DNA of 37,655 nucleotides from assembly GCA_045648765.1 (NCBI GenBank), contig JAZROQ010000009.1:1-37655 (forward strand), given 5' to 3'. Every line of letters begins with the position of its first letter. The first letter of the stretch is position 1. The position numbers and the translations under genes are program-made. This document shows positions 16,570 through 24,646 of this stretch, one piece after another. Below the pieces are notes generated by a model. That model ran no database searches, was not told the DNA's origin, and saw only the letters and a list, made by a program, of their open reading frames with translations. This stretch comes from RGIG3009 sp045648765. GTDB lineage: Bacteria > Bacillota > Clostridia > Oscillospirales > Acutalibacteraceae.

Positions 16570-17001
16570 ATGACGATTACAGAAAAAGTAGCTTATCTCA
16601 AAGGTCTTTTGGAAGGCTTGGGCGTTGATGCTGATTCCAAAGAAGGCAAAATTTGGAAAGCTGTTATGGATGTTTTGGCCGATGTGGCACTCAGCGTAGA
16701 AGATTTGGAAGCCACTGTGCAAGAAATGGGCGAACAAGTCGACACGATCGACGAAGATTTGGATGCTTTGGAAACCGAATATTATGATGATTGCGATTGT
16801 GATTGTGACTGCGATTGCTGCGACGAAGACGAGTTTTACGAAGTAACATGCCCCGCTTGTGACGAATGCTTCGACGTCGATGAAGAAACATTGTTGGATG
16901 GCGGCGTAGATTGCCCTGCTTGCGGCGAACATTTGGAGTTTGATATCGATTGCGATTGTTGCTGTGATGACGACGATTGCGATTGCTGCGACGAAGAATA
17001 A
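16570..17001 (+). CDS. CD1247-type acidic, Cys/Asp-rich zinc-ribbon protein
   Basis: 143-residue protein. Residues 1-70 match the CD1247 N-terminal domain seen in clostridia (MTITEKVAYLKGL, then a helical AVMDVLADVALSVEDLE and DEDLDALE), probably a coiled coil. Two clusters of alternating Asp and Cys (about 73-86 and 126-143) flank a zinc ribbon formed by C94/C97 and C115/C118. More than a quarter of the second half is Cys or Asp. Function unknown. A metal-binding role is inferred from composition. The gene has a strong AGGAGG site and follows efp by 30 bases; its terminator closes the unit. Confidence 0.85.
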   Translation: MTITEKVAYLKGLLEGLGVDADSKEGKIWKAVMDVLADVALSVEDLEATVQEMGEQVDTIDEDLDALETEYYDDCDCDCDCDCCDEDEFYEVTCPACDECFDVDEETLLDGGVDCPACGEHLEFDIDCDCCCDDDDCDCCDEE

Positions 17002-17009
17002 AAAGCACC

Positions 17010-17047
17010 AAAGCAGCGGAAAGCAATGCTTTCCGCTGCTTTTTGTT
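17010..17047 (+). terminator. Intrinsic terminator
   Basis: 15-bp perfect stem (17010-17024 with 17028-17042), AAT loop, then TTTTGTTTG. Confidence 0.92.
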
Positions 17048-17064
17048 TGTAAGGTGGGAAAACA

Positions 17065-17475
17065 GTGAGAATTTTATCGGTGGATTTGGGCCTTGCCCGA
17101 ACGGGCTTGGCAATTTCGGACGAACTGGGTTTGTTGGCTTCACCGCTGATGACTATTGCACAAAGTGATTTTTCTCTTTTGTTGGAGGAAATAGCAAACA
17201 TAGTAACCCAAGAACGTGTCGGAGAAATTGTGGTTGGCTTACCGCGAAATATGGACGGTAGTTGCGGTGAAAGTGCACAGCGTGCCAAACAGTTTTCCGA
17301 AGATTTACATCAAAAAACCGGTTTGCCCATCCATTTGTGGGATGAACGGCTAACGACAAAATCCGCTATCGGAATTTTGAACGAGACAAATGTTCGCGGC
17401 AAAAAGCGAAAAAACGTAGTTGACACAGTGGCAGCCGTGATTATTTTAGAAGATTATTTGCGTAGTCGACAATAG
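17065..17475 (+). CDS. ruvX: Putative Holliday junction resolvase / pre-16S rRNA nuclease RuvX (YqgF)
   Basis: 136-residue RNase H-fold protein. The catalytic start is SVDLGLARTGLAISD (D7), with VVGLPRNMDG in the middle and DERLTT plus VDTVAAVIILEDYL at the end, which carries the remaining acidic residues. The family is essential in many bacteria and processes 16S rRNA ends and possibly DNA junctions. The GTG at 17065 follows AAGGTGGG. It is short but full length for the family. Confidence 0.92.
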   Translation: MRILSVDLGLARTGLAISDELGLLASPLMTIAQSDFSLLLEEIANIVTQERVGEIVVGLPRNMDGSCGESAQRAKQFSEDLHQKTGLPIHLWDERLTTKSAIGILNETNVRGKKRKNVVDTVAAVIILEDYLRSRQ

Positions 17476-17480
17476 ACACC

Positions 17481-17525
17481 AAATCACCTTTCAACACATA
17501 TAGTAGTGTTGAGAGGTGATTTTTT
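17481..17525 (+). terminator. 17-bp hairpin that ends ruvX and buries the next ribosome site
   Basis: 17481-17497 pairs with 17506-17522 (one G-U pair) around an 8-base loop, followed by a T-run to 17525. The 3' arm contains GAGAGGTGAT, the Shine-Dalgarno of the gene starting at 17526, so the same element can terminate the ruvX transcript and, in any readthrough RNA, hide the ribosome site. Confidence 0.8.
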
Positions 17526-17756
17526 ATGGAATGGACCACATTTTATGTTAGCTCTGTGACCAATGCCATGCGGGGAAGAAAATTGTTGGAGCGCAATGGC
17601 TTTACGGTATATATGAAGCGTTCATCCTATCCCAAAGAAAACGACGGTTGCGGATACGCGTTACAAGTGAAAGGTGATCCCGCGCCGATAAAACAGTTGC
17701 TGATCAATGCCGGTATTCGTGTTTTGCACATTGAAAGTGGCGGTGTGCGGTTTTGA
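17526..17756 (+). CDS. DUF3343 (putative Se/S carrier-like) protein
   Basis: 76-residue protein matching DUF3343: FYVSSVTNAMRGRKLLE at the N-terminus, a central NDGCGYALQV with a single Cys next to Gly, and a short C-terminal strand. These proteins are found next to cysteine desulfurase-like or selenium genes and are proposed to carry sulfur or selenium. Here the stop overlaps the start of the cysteine desulfurase-family gene, supporting a joint role. The ribosome site lies inside a hairpin. Function is inferred. Confidence 0.85.
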   Translation: MEWTTFYVSSVTNAMRGRKLLERNGFTVYMKRSSYPKENDGCGYALQVKGDPAPIKQLLINAGIRVLHIESGGVRF

Positions 17757-18898
17757 TTTATTTGGATAACGCAGCTACGACTTATCCTAAACCTCCCGAG
17801 GTTCGTCAAGCTGTTTGGGATGCAATGGTATTATATGGCGCAAATCCCGGTAGGGGTGGGCATGCTTTCTCGTTGCGAACTTCCGAACAAATCTATGCTT
17901 GTCGCGAGTCGGCAGCTTCTTTGTTTTCTCTCGATAATCCTGCTCATGTTGTGTTTACCGCCAATTGCACCATGTCTTTGAATATAGTAATTAAAGGGGT
18001 GCTGCAACCCGGAGATCACGTAGTTATTTCTGATTTAGAACACAATTCGGTGACGCGTCCTTTGGAATCACTTAAAAGCAAAAACATTACCTATACCGAG
18101 GCTGTTATTTATCCTAATCATCCCGAATTGACCGTAAAATCATTCCGAAACGCCGTTCGCCCAAACACCAAACTGATAATTTGCAGTCATGCTTCCAATG
18201 TGTTGGGGTACCGTGCTCCAATTGAACAACTGGGGGCTTTGGCTGCCGAAAAAAGGTTGCTGTTCGTGGTGGATGCTGCCCAAAGCGGTGGGGTTTTACC
18301 CATTGACATGGTAAAAAACAATATCGATTATTTGTGTTTGCCGGGGCACAAAGGACTGTACGGTCCCATGGGGACCGGTTTGCTTTTGTGCCGCAACGAC
18401 CGACAACTATCAACCATAACAGAAGGCGGAAGCGGCAATCAATCTTTGCTGAAAACACAACCGGAGGAGCTGCCGGAACGCTTGGAAAGCGGAACGATTA
18501 ATGTGCCGGGGATTTGCGGTTTGTACGCGGGGTTGGAATTTGTAAAAAACCGAACGGTACAAGCTATTTCGACTCGCGAAACAGCAATAATGCAAGAGCT
18601 GTATTTGCGCCTGTCACAAATAAAAGCAATTCAAATTCACACTCTGTATCCTAACTTGTCCGTTTGTGTTCCGCTAATAACGTTTACGGTGAAGAACCGA
18701 CGCAGCGAAGAGGTGGCAGATTTCCTTAACACTTTTGGAATTGCTGTTCGTTCAGGGCTGCACTGCGCACCATCGGCACATCAACGAATGAAAACCATTG
18801 AATCCGGCGCGGTGCGGATTTGTCCTTCTGTGTATACTACTACCAAAGATTTGGATACTGTGTATAAAAAATTAATGGAATTTGTAAGAAACTCTTGA
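17753..18898 (+). CDS. Cysteine desulfurase-family PLP enzyme (class V aminotransferase fold)
   Basis: 381-residue class V aminotransferase-fold protein of the SufS/CsdB-like family that removes sulfur or selenium from cysteine or selenocysteine. It starts IYLDNAATTYPKP and has the PLP-binding D in VVDAAQSGG, the PLP lysine K200 in LPGHKG, and the catalytic cysteine C338 in RSGLHCAP. The TTG at 17753 overlaps the previous stop; no separate strong ribosome site is seen, so translation is probably coupled. The DUF3343 partner suggests sulfur or selenium trafficking instead of Fe-S assembly. No suf, isc or selD gene is nearby. Confidence 0.88.
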   Translation: MIYLDNAATTYPKPPEVRQAVWDAMVLYGANPGRGGHAFSLRTSEQIYACRESAASLFSLDNPAHVVFTANCTMSLNIVIKGVLQPGDHVVISDLEHNSVTRPLESLKSKNITYTEAVIYPNHPELTVKSFRNAVRPNTKLIICSHASNVLGYRAPIEQLGALAAEKRLLFVVDAAQSGGVLPIDMVKNNIDYLCLPGHKGLYGPMGTGLLLCRNDRQLSTITEGGSGNQSLLKTQPEELPERLESGTINVPGICGLYAGLEFVKNRTVQAISTRETAIMQELYLRLSQIKAIQIHTLYPNLSVCVPLITFTVKNRRSEEVADFLNTFGIAVRSGLHCAPSAHQRMKTIESGAVRICPSVYTTTKDLDTVYKKLMEFVRNS

Positions 18899-18923
18899 AA
18901 TAACAACAGAGTATTGGTACAAT
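18895..18923 (+). promoter_or_regulatory. Sigma-A promoter of cdaA-cdaR
   Basis: TTGAAA (18895-18900, overlapping the upstream stop codon), 17-base spacer, TACAAT (18918-18923). Confidence 0.7.
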
Positions 18924-18955
18924 AAAAATATATGGATGTAAGGTGGTGATGAATA

Positions 18956-19846
18956 GTGGGAGCTTTTTTTAGTGATTTGTGGACAAATATTATTACTTTC
19001 ATTAAAAGCTACCATTTAATCACGGATACTTTGGATATTTTATTGGTTGCGTTTGCTATTTACAGTGTGATCAAGCTGGTGCGGGATTCTCGTGCGGAAC
19101 AACTTCTCAAAGGCTTTTTCTTGCTGGGTGCCGCTTATGCTTTGGCACATTTGATTGGCTTAACAACGTTAAAATATCTGTTGCAACTGTTGTTCGATAA
19201 CGCCCTTATTTTATTGGCGGTTATTTTTCAACCGGAGATTCGTCGAGCCTTGGAACAGTTTGGTCATTCCGGCTTGTCGCGCTTTAAAAAGATAGGCTTT
19301 AACGAAGAAAACGCTGCCGAGTATATCACACAGTGGAAAACCGCCATTTCGGCTACTTGCTTGGCGGTACAGCGTTTACAGCGTGAAAAAATGGGTGCGC
19401 TGATTGTGTTTGAGCGTAACACCCGTTTGGGAGAAATTGCCAAAACCGGCACGCTTATTGATGCACAACCGACAGGCGAATTGGTTGCCAATATTTTCTT
19501 TAACAAAGCTCCGCTTCATGATGGTGCTGCCATTTTTAGAGAAGGAAAAATCCATGCGGCGGGTTGCATTTTACCGTTGACGGAAAACGTTTCGATCAGT
19601 CGCAGTTTGGGTACCCGGCACCGCGCCGGTGTCGGCATGAGTGAAAACTCGGATGCCGTGGTCGTGATTGTTTCGGAGGAAACGGGAACGATTTCGGTTG
19701 CCAAATCCGGAGAATTGCAACGTGATTTCACTACCGAAACGTTGCGTCTGGAATTGGAAAATGAAATCATTTGGAAGAACATACGCACAGATGACGAAGC
19801 GGTTGTTAACCGTTTTGCGTTTTGGCGTAAAGGAGGGCCGAAATGA
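18956..19846 (+). CDS. cdaA: Diadenylate cyclase CdaA (c-di-AMP synthase)
   Basis: 296-residue membrane enzyme that makes cyclic di-AMP from two ATP. Three hydrophobic helices lie in the first 95 residues, followed by FQPEIRRALEQFG and the DAC domain with the catalytic DGA motif at 189-191 and the ATP-binding RHR at 221-223. Size and layout fit CdaA. The GTG start is supported by AGGTGGTGAT. It overlaps the YbbR gene by four bases (ATGA), the usual cdaA-cdaR arrangement. glmM, which often completes the operon, is not present here. c-di-AMP is used for potassium and osmotic control and wall homeostasis. Confidence 0.96.
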   Translation: MGAFFSDLWTNIITFIKSYHLITDTLDILLVAFAIYSVIKLVRDSRAEQLLKGFFLLGAAYALAHLIGLTTLKYLLQLLFDNALILLAVIFQPEIRRALEQFGHSGLSRFKKIGFNEENAAEYITQWKTAISATCLAVQRLQREKMGALIVFERNTRLGEIAKTGTLIDAQPTGELVANIFFNKAPLHDGAAIFREGKIHAAGCILPLTENVSISRSLGTRHRAGVGMSENSDAVVVIVSEETGTISVAKSGELQRDFTTETLRLELENEIIWKNIRTDDEAVVNRFAFWRKGGPK

Positions 19847-21159
19847 AACGGAAAATTTCTTTGAACGCCCTTTTGCACAATGATAGATTAATGCTTATTT
19901 GCTCGGCAATTGCTGCGGTGATTGTTTGGGCACTGGTAACGTTTGGTCCGGGCAACGTGCAACAACGAACCGTTTCTGTTCCGCTAAAGGTGGACCTTGC
20001 AGGGACAATTGTCGGGCAAAACGGTTTGCGCGTGGTAGGGGAAGATACGTTCATGATTGACGTTTCGGTAGAGGGAACGCGCTCTACGGTTTTTAAACTC
20101 ACCGAAGAAGATTTTGATATTCGTCCTTCTTTGGCAGAAATCCAAGGCGTCGGTCAGTCAGAGGTTTCGCTTACCGCTACCAAATCGGGAAAAACAAGCG
20201 GTTTTACCATTAATTCCATTTCTCCCAGTAAGATTACATTAGACTGTGATTATTGGATAATGTCCTCGTTTGTTGTGACTCCCGACGTAAATTCTGTGAA
20301 ACTCAAAGATGAAAAAGTACAACAATTTGGTGATTTAAGCATTGATTCGCCTGCCGTTCAAGAGGGAATGGTGAAAATCGAGGGTCCGCAAGCAGTGATC
20401 ACAAAAATTGCCACGGTTTCCGCCAAAGTAGAGGACAAGGCAACAATTGAAAAAACCACGCGTTTTTCAGCCGAACTTCAAGCATTGGATGCAGCAGGGA
20501 ATGCGGTTTCGTTGGAAAATTGCCACGTCCTACAATTGGGCGACGATAACCGTGTGGAAGTTACTGTTCCGGTTTGGGTGCAACAAAAAGTACCGCTGAC
20601 ATACACATTGGCCAATCGTCCGGAAGCCGTTCCGCTTGCCGGTTTGGCGACGATTAGTCCTTCGGAAATCACATTGGTCGGAGAAGCGGAAGCCTTGTCT
20701 GCCGCCGCATCTACCATTGGTAATCTCGGTACAGTGAATTTTGATAGATTAAAACCGGAAGATTCGGAAATCACGTTTTCACTGAACATTCCCACAGGGA
20801 TTCGTGTTCTGGAAGGAAACACCGTAACCTTGACGTTGGATTTGAAAAAATACACAACCAAAACGATTTCCCGCCCGGTAAAAGGGTTGGAAGACGTTAA
20901 GGTGGAAAACCTTCCGGCAGGGAAAACGATTTCTTTGAACAATCAAGTGCTTTCCAACATTGTGTTGTGCGGTCCCGCAGCGGCACTCAAAAAAATCACG
21001 CCCAACGATTTGGCTCTCACGCTGGATGCGTCCAGTAACACGGGTGTTGGCTCGGTGCGATACTTGGTGCGCATAACGTTACCGGAGTATCAAAACGTTT
21101 GGGTTTACTACGGCAAAGAAGATGCCGATATGTATCGTTTATACGGTACGCTGGAATAA
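19843..21159 (+). CDS. cdaR: YbbR-domain protein CdaR, regulator of CdaA
   Basis: 438-residue extracellular regulator anchored by one N-terminal membrane segment at about 15-35 (LMLICSAIAAVIVWALV). The rest is a series of YbbR beta-rich repeats (for example SPSKITLDCDYW and SPSEITLVGEA, where the recurring S-P-S-(K/E)-I-T-L marks repeat ends), about four in number. It binds the membrane part of CdaA and tunes c-di-AMP synthesis. It overlaps cdaA and is followed by a strong terminator. Confidence 0.93.
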   Translation: MKRKISLNALLHNDRLMLICSAIAAVIVWALVTFGPGNVQQRTVSVPLKVDLAGTIVGQNGLRVVGEDTFMIDVSVEGTRSTVFKLTEEDFDIRPSLAEIQGVGQSEVSLTATKSGKTSGFTINSISPSKITLDCDYWIMSSFVVTPDVNSVKLKDEKVQQFGDLSIDSPAVQEGMVKIEGPQAVITKIATVSAKVEDKATIEKTTRFSAELQALDAAGNAVSLENCHVLQLGDDNRVEVTVPVWVQQKVPLTYTLANRPEAVPLAGLATISPSEITLVGEAEALSAAASTIGNLGTVNFDRLKPEDSEITFSLNIPTGIRVLEGNTVTLTLDLKKYTTKTISRPVKGLEDVKVENLPAGKTISLNNQVLSNIVLCGPAAALKKITPNDLALTLDASSNTGVGSVRYLVRITLPEYQNVWVYYGKEDADMYRLYGTLE

Positions 21160-21164
21160 AAAGC

Positions 21165-21204
21165 AAACACCGACTTTGTTCTGTGAACAAAGTCGGTGTT
21201 TTTA
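21165..21204. terminator. Bidirectional intrinsic terminator
   Basis: 16-bp perfect stem (21165-21180 with 21186-21201) between convergent cdaR and the AraC-type gene; the AraC stop codon abuts it. Confidence 0.93.
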
Positions 21205-21975
21205 TTGTTTGTTGTATTTTGATGGAGAAACCCCAAAGCGGCGTTTGAACATGCGCGAAAAATTACAAAAATCAGCGTAACCGGTTGCCATAGCAATTTG
21301 CGCTACCGACATATCACTGCTCTTTAAAAGTTGGGCCGCGCGTTCCAAACGATAGCGGTTTAAATATTCTTGCGGTGAAGCCCCCGTGTAGTTGCGAAAA
21401 GCGGTACTAAAATAACTGCGATTAAGATGAAGCCGTTCTGCTACACCATTAACGGTTAGCGCAGGGGACATATATTCGGATTCAATGCAGTTTTTTGCTT
21501 GTTCCATTGTTTGCGAGGTGGTGGATAGGGGGGAACGGCTTTCTTCAAACAAATGTGCCAGCAATTCGGCAATGCAACCGCACAAATAACACTCTTTGTC
21601 ATCTTTTCGAGCAGAAACACCTAACATTTTGCTAAATATATCGGCGTATTTTTGTGCTTCAAAAAAAGGTTGGGTTTTCAAAATTTCGGGCATGGTGATA
21701 CCGGCAGAAAATCCAATCCAAACATAATGCCAAGGTTCGTTGCTATCGGATTCGTACACGGTGGATTCCTTTGGACGTATAACAAAGCATTGACCGGCGT
21801 GCAGATGATGCGTGATGCCGTTTGAAGTGAAGGTGCCTTTGCCGGAAAGGATGTAATGCAACAGCCAATACGAACGCACGCCGGCATATTGATGATTTGG
21901 TTTGCATTTTTCTTCTCCGCATACAACGGGGTTAATATGCGGGAAGTTTTTATTGACCAACAAATGATTTATCAT
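21202..21975 (-). CDS. AraC-family regulator, likely of the alpha-galactosidase gene
   Basis: 257-residue AraC/XylS regulator. An N-terminal cupin-type sugar-sensing domain (HYILSGKGTF, then AGQCFVIRP) is followed by two helix-turn-helix motifs: VNGVAERLHLNRSYFS and VAQIAMATGYADFCNFSRMFKRRFG. It is divergent from the GH4 alpha-galactosidase with 120 bases between starts, a classical arrangement for a local activator like MelR or RafR. The sugar is inferred from that neighbour. The start at 21975 has AAGGATT upstream. Confidence 0.9.
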   Translation of the reverse strand: MINHLLVNKNFPHINPVVCGEEKCKPNHQYAGVRSYWLLHYILSGKGTFTSNGITHHLHAGQCFVIRPKESTVYESDSNEPWHYVWIGFSAGITMPEILKTQPFFEAQKYADIFSKMLGVSARKDDKECYLCGCIAELLAHLFEESRSPLSTTSQTMEQAKNCIESEYMSPALTVNGVAERLHLNRSYFSTAFRNYTGASPQEYLNRYRLERAAQLLKSSDMSVAQIAMATGYADFCNFSRMFKRRFGVSPSKYNKQ

Positions 21976-22004
21976 ATCGATAATCCTTTCTTTGGGATAA
22001 CAAC

Positions 22005-22034
22005 ATTATAACAAATTTTAGTAACATCGTGCAA
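22005..22034 (-). promoter_or_regulatory. Promoter of the AraC-type regulator
   Basis: Minus strand TTGCAC (22029-22034), 18-base spacer, TATAAT (22005-22010) with an extended TG before the -10. Confidence 0.65.
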
Positions 22035-22054
22035 TGGTTTTTTGAAATGTTTTT

Positions 22055-22063
22055 TGTTATACT
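22055..22063 (+). promoter_or_regulatory. Extended -10 promoter of melA
   Basis: TGTTATACT (22055-22063) is an extended -10 box. No good -35 is found, which fits a promoter that needs an activator, such as the divergent AraC protein. Confidence 0.5.
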
Positions 22064-22095
22064 GAATCTACAAAAAAGCGGAAGGGATGTTTGTA

Positions 22096-23421
22096 ATGGT
22101 TAAAATTACGTTTATGGGTGCGGGAAGCACCGTCTTTGTTCGCAATATTATTGGCGACTGCTTAATGTGTGACGATCTCAAAAGCGCAGAATTCGCGTTG
22201 TATGATATCGATGCACAACGCTTAAAAGAAAGTGAAACGATTATCACCGCTATCGCCAAAGGATTACACTGTGACGATTGCCGCATCACTTGCTATTGCG
22301 GTGTCGAAAACCGCAAAGAAGCCTTGCGCGGTGCTACGTTTGTGGTAAATGCCATTCAAGTTGGCTTGTATGAGCCGTGCACTGTTACCGACTTTGAAAT
22401 TCCCAAAAAATATGGTCTTCGCCAAACGATTGGTGACACACTCGGTATCGGTGGCATTATGCGCGCTTTGCGTACCATTCCGGTTATGGAAGAGTTTGGT
22501 TACGAAATGGCAGAGGTTTGTCCCGATGCTTGGCTGCTCAACTACACCAACCCCATGGGTATGTTGACCGGTTATATGCAACGGTATGTACCGATTAACA
22601 CCATTGGTTTGTGCCACAGTGTGCAGGTGTGTGCCTCGGCACTTCTTGGCCAAGTGGGCTTGTCTGACAAACTTCCCGGTCACAAAGAATTGATTGCCGG
22701 CATCAACCACATGGGTTGGTTGTTGGAAATCCGCGACAAAGACGGCAACGACTTGTACCCGCTTATCAAAGAACGTATCCAAGATCGTTTGGACGATCCC
22801 AAGTGTGGCGATAAAGTTCGTTTGGATTATATTCGTCGTTTTGGTTATTACTGCACCGAATCCAGCGAACATAATGCGGAATATAATATGTTCTACATCA
22901 AATCCAAGTATCCCGAATTGATTCAAAAATACAACATTCCGTTGGATGAATATCCGCGCCGTTGTGTCAGCCAAATCGAAGCGTGGAAAGACCAATACCA
23001 AAAACTCGCTACTGAAGAAGTTATCGAACACACCCGCTCTAAGGAATATGGCTCACACATTATGGAAGCTATTGTTGCCAATAAACCGTATCAATTTGGT
23101 GGTAACGTTCTCAATACCGGTCACGTAATTTCCAACTTGCCGGAAGAAGCTTGTGTCGAAGTTCCGTGTATTGCCAGCGGTACAGGCATTGTTCCCACTC
23201 GCGTCGGCGCTTTGCCGGTGCAACTGGCTGCCATGAACCAAACCAACATCAACGTACAGTTGTTGACCATTGAAGCGGCTAAAACCCGCAAGAAAGAACA
23301 TATCTATCAAGCAGCTATGTTAGACCCGCACACCGGCAGTGAACTTGACCCCGACACCATTGTAAAAATGGTGGATGAGCTTATTGAAGTTCACGGTGAC
23401 TGGTTGCCGAAATATCATTAA
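22096..23421 (+). CDS. melA: GH4 alpha-galactosidase (MelA-like, NAD/Mn-dependent)
   Basis: 441-residue family 4 glycosidase that cleaves alpha-galactosides by a redox-elimination mechanism using NAD+ and Mn2+. The N-terminal Rossmann motif is GAGSTVF, the metal-site cysteine is in GLCHSVQ and a metal histidine is in GINHMGW. EPCTVTDFE and NYTNPMGM, along with the SSEHNAEY segment and the final HGDWLPKY, are all close to E. coli MelA as I recall it. The ATG at 22096 is preferred over 22087, which touches the ribosome site. The AraC-type regulator is divergent. A second, unrelated alpha-galactosidase (GH36) lies 19 kb away. Confidence 0.92.
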   Translation: MVKITFMGAGSTVFVRNIIGDCLMCDDLKSAEFALYDIDAQRLKESETIITAIAKGLHCDDCRITCYCGVENRKEALRGATFVVNAIQVGLYEPCTVTDFEIPKKYGLRQTIGDTLGIGGIMRALRTIPVMEEFGYEMAEVCPDAWLLNYTNPMGMLTGYMQRYVPINTIGLCHSVQVCASALLGQVGLSDKLPGHKELIAGINHMGWLLEIRDKDGNDLYPLIKERIQDRLDDPKCGDKVRLDYIRRFGYYCTESSEHNAEYNMFYIKSKYPELIQKYNIPLDEYPRRCVSQIEAWKDQYQKLATEEVIEHTRSKEYGSHIMEAIVANKPYQFGGNVLNTGHVISNLPEEACVEVPCIASGTGIVPTRVGALPVQLAAMNQTNINVQLLTIEAAKTRKKEHIYQAAMLDPHTGSELDPDTIVKMVDELIEVHGDWLPKYH

Positions 23422-23497
23422 ATTGCTGTAAAGTATAACGCACTCCTCGTAGAAGAGGTTGTGACATGGTCTGTCGGTTTTAATTGGAGGGAAAATC

Positions 23498-24565
23498 ATG
23501 AAAAAAGTATGTGCGTATTTGCTGGTGCTCGCATTGTTGCTGACATTTTCGACGGCGTGCGGTAAAGATGCGACGAAATCGGATGCTGCATCGCAAGCGA
23601 CAACAACGACCACTGCGAACCAAGAAACGTTTGAAAAACCCGCAGAATACGTTTCGGTGGTGCTGGTGACCATTAACCCGCAGTTTAAATTGTATCTGGA
23701 TGCCGACGGCAACGTGTTGGCGGTGGAACCCGTGAACGCCGATGCTAAACAAGTGGCCGAAAAAATGACCGTGAAAGCAGGGACAATTGCCACGGTGGTG
23801 GATAGTCTGATCACGGTTGCTAACAACGACGGGTTTGTGAAAAAAGATGTAACGGTGAATATTGAAGTGGCCGAGATTCGCAGCGAAACGGTGAATACCG
23901 CCACGGTGTTGAAAAGTTTGAAGAGCACGGTAGAGGCAGAAATGCAAGAATTGGACGTGCAGGCAGACATTAAGACGTCGGTGGCCGAGAACGCGTTGGT
24001 TACCACTACGGTGTCCGAAACCGTTACCACCGAAGCACCTACCACGAAAACCGAAGGAAAAACGGTGACCGAGAAAACCACAGAAAAGACGACGTTAAAA
24101 ACCACGGTGACCACCACAACAAAAGCTGTGACTACCACAACGAAAGCCGTGACCACTACGGCACCGAACTATACGGCGGTAACCTTGAAAAAAGGGTACT
24201 GGGAAGCAAAGTATCTGGAAAAAGGAACTTTGCAAAATGTGTCGTTGATTTTGGTGGGAGAATTATCGGCAGAGTTGGGACTGGGCGATCCGCTGAGCAG
24301 CTTGCCCGAAGATGTGCGCGATGATATGAAATCTTCTTGTGAAGTGTTCCAAGGTGAATATTATTACGTTGGTCGCGGTGACGGTGATGGTTTGACGTCG
24401 GTTGACGAAAACGGCATTACTGTGACCGTAAAAGACTTGAACGGCAAAACGTTGAAGCTGACGCGTATCAGTGAAACGGAATTGCAAGTGGCGGAGGCTG
24501 CGCCCGCATTTGCGGTGTTTGATTCGGTACCAAAAGGAATAGTGTTTACATATCACGCGTCCTAA
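23498..24565 (+). CDS. Lipoprotein with RsgI-like domain and Thr-rich linker
   Basis: 355-residue exported protein. The signal peptide ends in a lipobox (FSTAC) with lipidated C21. A Thr/Gln spacer is followed at about 50-125 by a segment like the RsgI middle domain (INPQFKLYLDADGNVLAVEPVNADAKQVA). Then comes a Thr/Lys-rich linker at about 169-224 with near-repeats of TTTTKAV, and a C-terminal region of about 130 residues that I do not recognise. RsgI-like domains are part of anti-sigma sensors for cell-surface polysaccharides, but this protein has no anti-sigma or cytoplasmic part. The start follows GGAGGG. Seventy-six bases separate it from melA without a terminator, so readthrough is possible. 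Confidence 0.75.
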   Translation: MKKVCAYLLVLALLLTFSTACGKDATKSDAASQATTTTTANQETFEKPAEYVSVVLVTINPQFKLYLDADGNVLAVEPVNADAKQVAEKMTVKAGTIATVVDSLITVANNDGFVKKDVTVNIEVAEIRSETVNTATVLKSLKSTVEAEMQELDVQADIKTSVAENALVTTTVSETVTTEAPTTKTEGKTVTEKTTEKTTLKTTVTTTTKAVTTTTKAVTTTAPNYTAVTLKKGYWEAKYLEKGTLQNVSLILVGELSAELGLGDPLSSLPEDVRDDMKSSCEVFQGEYYYVGRGDGDGLTSVDENGITVTVKDLNGKTLKLTRISETELQVAEAAPAFAVFDSVPKGIVFTYHAS

Positions 24566-24576
24566 ACACAAAAGTA

Positions 24577-24606
24577 ACGCCCTGTGCTGTGCACAGGGTG
24601 TTTTTG
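24577..24606 (+). terminator. Intrinsic terminator
   Basis: 11-bp stem (24577-24587 with 24591-24601, one G-U), TGT loop, then a T-run. Confidence 0.88.
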
Positions 24607-24646
24607 CGCATTTTCCAATTTTTTGACAATGTTAAAAAAGTGTTGC

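Noticed and set aside
17753..18898. NifS/SufS of an Fe-S cluster assembly operon
   Set aside because: No suf/isc scaffold gene is adjacent and the partner is DUF3343, which points to the separate cysteine desulfurase-like family.
24100..24170. Direct repeats that could suggest a CRISPR or tandem-repeat array
   Set aside because: They are codons of the Thr/Lys-rich linker (near-repeat TTTTKAV) in the lipoprotein, in frame and without unique spacers.
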